This document shows, in pieces, positions 56,839 through 64,000 of a DNA stretch of 64,000 bases. The stretch covers positions 16,482,501-16,546,500 of the forward strand of contig JAPNXP010000001.1 in assembly GCA_028753945.1 (NCBI GenBank), written 5' to 3'. The number at the start of each line of letters is the position of its first letter. The first letter of the stretch is position 1. A program made the position numbers and the translations under genes. This stretch comes from Hexactinellida sp. DTS-2022. Taxonomy: Eukaryota; Porifera; Hexactinellida. The notes below the pieces were generated by a model, which searched no databases, was not told the DNA's origin, and saw nothing but the letters and a program-made list of their open reading frames with translations.

Positions 56839-58812
56839 CTATTCGTCCCCAGTAGTAGTAGCATCGTCTTCTGAGTTCTTTCTATATTTCCATGAGATCC
56901 AACCTAAAAAGGCAAAGATGTTGACTAAAATAATTCCAACAGCTAAAAAAGCAACCAGTGAATAATTCAGAGATTTTGTGTTATACTCCAAACATGCCCC
57001 ACGAGCACCACATTCTGTCTCTTGCCATAAAATACAGTTTAGGTCGAAAATTGCACCAAGAGTTAAAGGGCCAGGCAATTCTCCGAATATTCGGACAATT
57101 AATGATTGAATTCCTAATGCAACAGTACGGTCTTTATCAGCTACACATCTCAGAGTTAGTTTAATGAATGGAATATTGTTATAAGACAATAAAAATATGC
57201 TGATAAACAACATTACACCGACGATAATTACTTGCACAGTACAGGAATCAGAGCATTTCCCATCTGATGCTATAGATCCGTTGCTGAGACAAGAACATTC
57301 TGTATAGGTATCGTTTGAATTAGCCTGTTCTGGACAGCCAGCAACACAAGGCGAAAAATAGGTAACTCCATTTGAGCAAATTGGTTGGAAAAAGTTCGAT
57401 CGACAGTCGCAGCTGGAAAAGCAACTAGTGTTTAGATCACGAATTGCAAAGTTTGTACTAGATGTGGAGTTTGCATAGTTCCTATTGACCCCAGCTATTT
57501 GAGGATTGGCACATCTCACTAATATTAAAGGAGGTATGACTAACTCTATCAGACTAAGAATTAGAACCATTAAGGCCAATTTCTCAACTGATATTTTCTT
57601 AAAGAAGAATAAAGTAAGCCCACCTAAAAATATTCCAATTGAAGCGGCGGGTATTATGATTCCACCAATCATGTAGGAAGCTATACTGGGAGATACTGAA
57701 AATTGGATTTCTAAATATTTGGGAAGAAAGGCTATGATTCCTGCACCAACGAACGAAGCAACGGCAACACCACACGAAACAAATAGAAAGGTTAGATTTT
57801 TGAGGATCCGTAATACGTATAATGGGTACTCTTTGATCATTGTGACAATGGATATGTTGTGATCCTCCTGGAATGAAGCGCCTTTATTCTCTACTGGTTG
57901 CTGTTCTTTCCTTAACTCATCATACACTTCAGATCCTTTGATACGTCTGGGATATAAGAAGAATTGTATAGACATTATAATGCTCAGAATACCAGTGAGC
58001 ACGAATCCAATCCACCAAGCACCTACCCACTGAGGGTCTCTATTTGTCAGTGTAGTTGGTGTGAGTGGATCTACGAAAAGGGATAAGAAGAACCCACCCA
58101 AGCCGAATCCTATTGATGGTCCAATAATGGCAACTGTATAAAACATACTGAGGTATATTGATGAATACCTTGGGTGAGTGCTATCATCAATAAACCCAGT
58201 ACCCACAGTATAGAGGGTGCTAGACCCAATTCCAATTATCATGTTACCGAGAATGAAGAGAGGATAGAAATATATGAGCGGTGAACCACAGTTAGGTTGG
58301 AACATAGAAGTGTTAGTACATATTTCCGCTGAAGAAGTAGAATTAAAGTTGTATGCACCACTGAAGTATTGAGGAGAAGCGAATATTAAACTCCCTACTC
58401 CCATTGTGAAGAGAGATATTCCTAACACTCTCGGCTTGTGGCTTCTTCCACCAAAGTAGCTGCTGAATGGAAGAGCCAATATAACTCCGATTTCGTAGGA
58501 AATGACAGCAAATGCAGCCAACGAGCTAGATAAATTGTAACGACGTTCGATGCTGGAGACTGCAACAGAAATAAATCCAGTGGCGACCGATCCTTGTAGG
58601 AGAATGAAGCAAGCGAGGGAGAATAGAAGCATTTTAGGATTATTGAATATTTGGAGCCATTTCGGGGAACATTTGTAAATTCCACATTTTCCGTCATAAA
58701 ATTTTGACTGATCTTTAGCTACTTCAGTTAGAACTGTAGGATTACCTGAAGTAGAGACAGTAATCCTTGTATTTTCTGATCTAACATCTCGTTTCAACTC
58801 AATCTCTGTCAT
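56839..58812 (-). CDS. SLCO: Organic anion transporter (OATP/SLCO family)
   Basis: 657 residues from ATG 58812 on one exon, typical of the family (640-720). OATPs carry amphipathic anions such as bile-salt-like and thyroid-like compounds across the plasma membrane. Membrane segment 1 is FSLACFILLQGSVATGF, followed by the OATP pattern SSIERRYNLSSSLAAF, the cytosolic stretch GRSHKPRVLG and GIGSSTLYTVGTGFIDDS, then FYTVAIIGPSIGFGLGG. The large loop before helix 10 holds a Kazal-like domain (CDCRSNFFQPICSNGVTYFS, PCVAGCPEQ, ECSC, GKCSDSC). Helices 11 and 12 and a short acidic tail (EDDATTTGDE) follow. The whole is intact. Intronless structure suggests a retrocopy or a compact-gene lineage. Confidence 0.93.
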   Translation of the reverse strand: MTEIELKRDVRSENTRITVSTSGNPTVLTEVAKDQSKFYDGKCGIYKCSPKWLQIFNNPKMLLFSLACFILLQGSVATGFISVAVSSIERRYNLSSSLAAFAVISYEIGVILALPFSSYFGGRSHKPRVLGISLFTMGVGSLIFASPQYFSGAYNFNSTSSAEICTNTSMFQPNCGSPLIYFYPLFILGNMIIGIGSSTLYTVGTGFIDDSTHPRYSSIYLSMFYTVAIIGPSIGFGLGGFFLSLFVDPLTPTTLTNRDPQWVGAWWIGFVLTGILSIIMSIQFFLYPRRIKGSEVYDELRKEQQPVENKGASFQEDHNISIVTMIKEYPLYVLRILKNLTFLFVSCGVAVASFVGAGIIAFLPKYLEIQFSVSPSIASYMIGGIIIPAASIGIFLGGLTLFFFKKISVEKLALMVLILSLIELVIPPLILVRCANPQIAGVNRNYANSTSSTNFAIRDLNTSCFSSCDCRSNFFQPICSNGVTYFSPCVAGCPEQANSNDTYTECSCLSNGSIASDGKCSDSCTVQVIIVGVMLFISIFLLSYNNIPFIKLTLRCVADKDRTVALGIQSLIVRIFGELPGPLTLGAIFDLNCILWQETECGARGACLEYNTKSLNYSLVAFLAVGIILVNIFAFLGWISWKYRKNSEDDATTTGDE

Positions 58813-58903
58813 TCTCAACCGTGAAAGAATTAATTTCAGCACTTTACTTTGCACCTTTCACAAAAAATGGAGTAAATTTACTCGAATTAAATAAAAACAT
58901 AAT

Positions 58904-59140
58904 TACCCTATTACCCCGAATAATCGTCCTAGCGCTTATTGTTTTCGTGGACCAAATTTATCTTCCAAATTGTTAAAAAATCCAGAAAATATTATTTATG
59001 TGGATTCTAACGGTTCTCAGCGACAGCATCATATAGAAATTGACTAAATCATTAAAATTCACTTCACTTCAACTAATAGGTATTAATTTTGTCAAATACC
59101 CGTCATTTTATTGACCCGGCACTTAATCGGGGAATAGGGT
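58904..59140. mobile_element. TA-type MITE upstream of the SLCO gene
   Basis: TACCCTATTACCCCGAATAA and GGCACTTAATCGGGGAATAG. Starts 92 bp beyond the SLCO ATG. 59150-61060 beyond holds only AT-rich sequence. Confidence 0.65.
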
Positions 59141-61067
59141 CACAAAAGAGAACACACTCCATTGAAAAAAGGAGGATAGTAATTTCCGTATCATATTAAA
59201 GACCGTATGGTGGTAATTCAAATAATACGCATAGGAAATTATCTAAACTTACCTTGAATTAGTTCACAAAGTATACAATAAAGTGGGATCACAATAAATA
59301 AATTTGATATTTTATGTGCATACAGACTATTTATACAAATTATTCTTTATAAACAAATAAACTGTAGCCATTAAACATACGTCAGTTTAGATCAATAAAT
59401 AAATATGTTTTGAAGTTTCATTCAATTGCAACTATTGAAATATATAATATACAATGTTGTAGCATACTTCAGTTTAGATCAATAATTAAATATGTATTAA
59501 AGTTTAATTCAATTCTTCTGAAATATTTATACTATTTTGTAACATGGATGATGACACAATTGAAAAATCAAAATTACTTTTATGATACAAGTATGCATAA
59601 TATTACTATCAGAGTTATTCAACTATTTACTGACCTATTTCTTCTGTATATTAACTGCTTCGTGACCCACTTTTATTTCTCCAACAAACTCGCGACCCCC
59701 TACCTAATGTAACTATATTTCATACCTTAAGTGAGATGATTTGATGATATGTTCCTTACACCATTCATAATAATAAAGTTACTTCATTCAGTTACTAAGA
59801 AGTAGTTTGTATATTTCTCTTTACATTCACAATAATTATAATCACACTATTTTCAGAAATTTATTACAATATAGGACCCCTGTGGCGAAACGGTGGCCAG
59901 TCAGGCCAGGCCCCGGTTATCGAAACCAGTGTGGACCCCACCTAGAGCAGTAGCCAGGGTGCGTCACTTGGGGCACATATATTGTGTCCACCATAGTGCC
60001 CACTACACTAACCTAGCTACCAAATGTATTAGTACCAATCATCAATTTGTGATACAAATGGTATATGGCGGAAATATGTTGCGAATTTAAAGTGTGTCTT
60101 ATGGAAATATTTTGAAATATAGCTTTTTTTGTTTGGGTAATCGCTTTTTATACTAAATTTTGGGACCATCTTCAGTTGACATTCCAAAGCTTGTTTCTGC
60201 CATGTGCCACAAGAGGTGGCACAATTTTTAAAGTGACTGTAATAAACAACAATTTGTAAGAATGTTTATAAAAAAGTTATAAAGTGTAATTCTGACATGT
60301 ACTAATCAAAACGGCATTCAGGGATTCTTAATTCGAATTTTTTTTGGTAAACAGCAACAAATATTTAGAGAGAATATTATCTAGTAAAATTTTCAACATC
60401 TCAAGAAAACATAAATTACAATAATTTTGTAATATTATAATCCTGATATACTAATTTATGAGTCTCATCACATCGAAACCCAATTAAGTGTGTACTTCTA
60501 TTGAATTGTTAATGGATGTAAAAATTAACATGGAAATTATTGCTCATCACTCCCATATACGTATTAACTTCCAGCTTTTGCAATTTAATTCATTCGAAAT
60601 CAAATCTATTGATTGCCAGCATTGTTGTATATGTATTTAAATAATGATTTGAACAGACAATTTATCCGTCAATAGTGCTTGTCCGTATGTATAAACCGAC
60701 TCAATAATTAAAATTAACCATTACTGAGGAAGTCCTCCTTTCATGCCGAGAAAAATATTTTAAAAGACCTTTTTCCTAAACAATTAATGAGATTGTGCAA
60801 TTAATTGGTTCTAATTGACTGTTTATAATCAATAGAAAACCGAATAACTTTCTTAAACAATCAACTACGTAGTAGGATTAAGAGAAGTGGTAATTTTAAA
60901 CATTCGATTAGTACAATTAATAGACTGTAAAGCCCTGAATAATCGGCCGGAGCCTATTGTTCTTGTGAGAAACGCTCGCTGCTTATTTTTCTTGTCGAAT
61001 ATATTATGCTGGCTTTTGAATGGCTCAATATAATATTATTATATTATGATTTACATGGCTATTACAG

Positions 61068-61702
61068 ACGAAGCGGGAGAGAATATAATTTTGAAATAAC
61101 TCTTAATAAACTTTCGGAAAAAGGATTAATTGGAAAAGATCTCAAAGCATTGACACTATTAATGATGGAAATCCAGAGAAATGATTTAGTAGAGAAACTC
61201 CAACAATATCAGAATGCTTTCTGTGGCATGGAAGAAGAGGAATTTGATAGCAAATTCAAGAAGGAAATTGGGAAACAAGCAAATGAAATGGAACAATAGG
61301 AAATTAAACTAAGAGAATTTGCAAAAATAAAATTCGAGAAGGTTAAACCATGGAATGCTATGGTTAAACCAGGGTTCCGCAAACTAGGTTTTTCAGGCCG
61401 CATGCGGCCTGAAACAACCTTATGTGTGGCCTCATAGCCCAATGGAAATTTGTATCAAGTGTGGCCTTTATGCACTTTTTGCTTAGAAATTAGTATAGTT
61501 CTAGACTTCTAGTAATACAACAACATAATAGTTTTGTTATAAATTTCGAAAAATTTCTCGATATTGTTTGCGGCCTGAGAAATTTTTTGTTAAGATTATG
61601 TGGCCTGATATAAATTAAAGTTTGCGGAACCCTGGGTTAAACAAATGATTGGAAAGGATAAATTGGTGAGCCTGGAAAGCGTATTTGTTGATTTAACAAT
61701 TT
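61068..61702 (+). pseudogene. Death-effector-like/coiled-coil fragment with stop and MITE insertion
   Basis: After an acceptor-like ATTACAG, the frame reads NFEITLNKLSEKGLIGKDLK, ALTLLMMEIQRNDLVEKLQQ, YQ, which resembles helices 3-6 of a death effector domain (the R-x-D-L-x-x-K-L pattern), then a coiled coil. TAG at 61297-61299 interrupts it. The frame continues EIKLREFAKIKFEKVKPWNA to 61369, is split by a MITE, and resumes after the duplication (MIGKDKLVSLESVF) to a TAA near 61702. No 5' exon found. The domain call is by pattern only. Confidence 0.45.
61370..61634. mobile_element. hAT-type MITE, 265 bp, inside former coding sequence
   Basis: CAGGGTTCCGCAAACTAGG and GTTTGCGGAACCCTG ends, target duplication GGTTAAAC at 61362-61369 and 61635-61642. 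Sibling at 6228-6764. Confidence 0.92.
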
Positions 61703-61804
61703 AAAAGAGGAACCTAGATAAATAAATATGGAAGATGAAATTACCTATAATGAAATTGCATACCTCAGGAAAATAGCAAATAAGGAGGTAGAAATAAGAC
61801 TTAG

Positions 61805-62192
61805 GGCTGAAACGAATATACCGAATATTCGAATATTCGTTCGAAATGATTGAACGAATATTCATTCGTTTCTAAACGAATATTCGTATGGAAGAATATT
61901 AGATTGAAACGGATATTCGTTGACTACTTTGGGACACCAACATGACTTTTGTTTAGCTTGGAGATCGTAAATATAAATTTCTACCTAAACTAGCTGATAA
62001 TTAGTTAACTTGGTAATGTACACATATATACACTTTGTAACCATTGTAACATTAATAAACACCTATTTTCCAATATATTTTGTCTTGAAAATGATTTATT
62101 GCTTAGTCATCCAAACGAATGAATATTCGAATATTCGTTCGTTTATAAAAAGATTCGTACGTTACATTTCGAATATTCGTTTTATCCCTAAG
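61805..62192. mobile_element. MITE rich in CGAATATTCG
   Basis: TAGGGCTGAAACGAATAT and ATTCGTTTTATCCCTA ends, flanked by AGACT. Packed with ATTCGTT and its complement. Confidence 0.75.
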
Positions 62193-62387
62193 ACTCAAAT
62201 AACGCCTGTCGATTTTACAGAATAATTATTAGCGTATGATACTGCAGGCATGAAATCTGGCGCATAATCAGGAATCCGGGATGTGGTAATACATTCTTGG
62301 CGGGTTGCCAATCCAATCGATTTAAATTTGGCAATCGATATCGATAGTTCATCCAATCGATGATATGATCCAATCGATGCAAGTTAC

Positions 62388-62756
62388 CTTATTATAGGAA
62401 ATTAACGCGAATTTCTCCAAATCGCGTTAATTTCCTTCGCGTTAATTTCATGGAGCGTTAATTTCCATGACCTTAATTTCCTGCTACGTATTTAGCAAAA
62501 GTATAATGGATGACAAACTTCCGAGCTATATATTTTCAGATGTGCAACTAGTTTGAAAGGATATACCATGTCTATCAAGTAGATTGGAAGCCTATTTGGG
62601 CACAATAATACTATTCAATCAGGAGATTAATAATCCTGAAATTTTTTTATAAAATTTATTCGCGTTAATTTCATGTATTTGAAAATGTTCAGCTCCAATT
62701 CGCGTTAATTTCCTTCGCGTTAATTACATGGTGGGTTAATTTCCTATAATAAGGTA
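62388..62756. mobile_element. Palindromic TAACGCG element with internal insertion
   Basis: ACCTTATTATAGGAAATTAA at the left and CCTATAATAAGGT at the right. GCGTTAATTTC arms; the central ~170 bp differs from the 25703 copies. Confidence 0.72.
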
Positions 62757-62984
62757 ATCTCTAGACAATGCGTCTTGCTTAGCCTCATTTGTCAAATTAT
62801 AGAAAACTATCAAAACTACTACAAAGTGGTTTATTGTCAAACGTGGGCGACTAAGCTGCCCCTATATTACTAACAAGACTAACAAGAATAACAAGAAGTG
62901 TTATCATTCTACGAATTTCAGGGGGATTGCTCCCAGTTTTATCTGTATGAAGTTATATATTCAAATATTAATAAGGGGGACCAT

Positions 62985-63040
62985 CCACGACTGCCATGGA
63001 TGGTCCGGCCGGACCTATTACGGCGGCGGACCATTTATGG
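62985..63040. repeat. Small inverted repeat GGACCATCC
   Basis: GGGGACCATCCACGACTGCC and ATGGATGGTCCGGCCGGACC. Short. Confidence 0.4.
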
Positions 63041-63492
63041 CGTGATGCTCCCAATCAACTAGTAATGGTAGATAATTAGTTTTTTTAATAAAATTGATAA
63101 TATTCATTTTTATAAAATGAGATCTCTGGAGAGGACATGTAGAGAACTATTTGGGAAAAAATCGACTTCGCATGCTCCCAAACCAAAGTTAGTGAAATGT
63201 AAATGCTAAATTCCCAAAATATTCACGTTTTAAAAACTAATTCTATTTCTGGTAAAGTTTTTGTGAAGAAATTCCAATTCTGCTAAACTTTTCATAAATT
63301 CACATATCTAAAGTTTAAGAAAAGCTATATTTCTTCTATACAACACAATTATAGTTTTAGAAACCTAATAAAACTTGAGTATTAAAAATAGTTGAGTATA
63401 TTTGAGTAAATTTGGAAAATTTGAAAAATTTAAGTATTTTTGGAATTTTCTCAAAATATAATGCTGTGTAATCTATTATCTTAAGTGCTGAA

Positions 63493-63592
63493 TACAGTAA
63501 ACCCTCGTTTGTACAAACACGGTAGATACGAATTCCGGATAAGGTGAAACATTTTGACGATTCCCTGGTGTTCGTGCTAACGAGGTTGTACT
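63493..63592. mobile_element. pogo/mariner-type MITE, short
   Basis: TACAGTAAACCCTCGTTTGT and CGTGCTAACGAGGTTGTACT. Confidence 0.75.
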
Positions 63593-64000
63593 CAGTGATG
63601 TGCTCCGTTACTAGTAACGGAGTAACGGTAACGGAAAAAGTAATGGTAGCGGAACATCCGTGACTTTTAACTAGTTATCGTTATCTTTATTCAGTTACTC
63701 TTACCATTACACTATCCACGGACTACAACCGTGCACTATCGTAACACTGTTACCGTTACTACGTTAAACTTACACCATTGCCATTACAGCGTTATTTTTA
63801 ATCAGTTACCGTTACATTAAGGTAACTGTACTGATTAAAGGTAAACGGATTAACTTAACAAAAGTAACGGAGTAACGGTAACGGAAAAAGTAATGGTAGC
63901 GGAACATCCGTGACTTTTAACTAGTTATCGTTATCTTTATTCAGTTACTCTTACCATTACACTATCCACGGACTACAACCGTGCACTATCGTAACACTGT
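63593..64000. mobile_element. hAT-type MITE with repeated GTAACGGAGTAACGG, cut by window end
   Basis: Begins CAGTGATGTGCTCCGTTAC, directly after the pogo-type MITE. 63620-63750 recurs nearly exactly at 63863-63993. No second terminus in view. Confidence 0.65.

Noticed and set aside
59875-59960. Possible tRNA-like or SINE promoter sequence (GTGGCGAAACGGTGGCC)
   Set aside because: No A/B box pair at proper spacing and no cloverleaf could be folded by eye.

Overview
The window is nuclear DNA of an animal. The coding content includes a plexin, an SLCO/OATP carrier with a Kazal domain, MATE (SLC47-like) transporters, TRAF zinc-finger/MATH proteins, the RNA polymerase I subunit POLR1E, mitoribosomal protein mL64 (GADD45GIP1 family) and an ABCC/MRP relic. 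The DNA is AT-rich, most plexin introns are short (about 50-200 bp) unless a transposon sits in them, and many genes are intronless. An early-branching invertebrate such as a sponge would fit, but that is inference; nothing here fixes the species.

Layout. 1-12152 (+): the 3' part of a plexin gene, for which I can place 20 exons from the PSI domain through the membrane segment to the end of the split RasGAP domain. The sema domain would lie left of the window. One exon ends in an in-frame TAG. 12640-16590 and 23100-29960 are diverged copies of one segment: a ~320-residue beta-propeller-like gene (+) followed by an intronless MATE gene (-). The first propeller copy is broken; the second is intact and has an extra paralogue beside it. 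A TRAF-like gene with one frameshift (16714-17689) and a more decayed relative (21690-22435) lie between them. 29960-44175 is almost gene-free: foldback elements, tandem repeats, and an internally deleted ABCC pseudogene (34790-36273). 44176-47183 (+) holds two intact housekeeping genes, POLR1E and mL64. 50152-51153 encodes a multi-pass membrane protein split by one in-frame stop. 52280-53830 has transporter-like debris. 56839-58812 (-) is an intact SLCO gene. The last 5 kb holds a death-effector-like, MITE-interrupted pseudogene and repeats.

Mobile DNA dominates the rest. (1) Helitron-like non-autonomous elements share a 5' end (A|TCTATATTATTAAATC), a central ~125 bp tandem array and a GC-rich 3' end with hairpins, ending CTCG|T; at least eight copies lie here on both strands. 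(2) Many hAT-type MITEs have verifiable 8-bp target duplications. (3) TA-flanked pogo/mariner-type MITEs belong to several families. (4) There are kilobase-scale foldbacks. The duplicated segments act as empty-site controls for two insertions, including a 40-bp perfect hairpin.

The genes do not form one pathway. Plexin is a guidance/adhesion receptor, SLCO and MATE are membrane exporters or carriers, POLR1E and mL64 serve rRNA transcription and mitochondrial translation. The propeller-MATE-TRAF grouping is the only arrangement that repeats.
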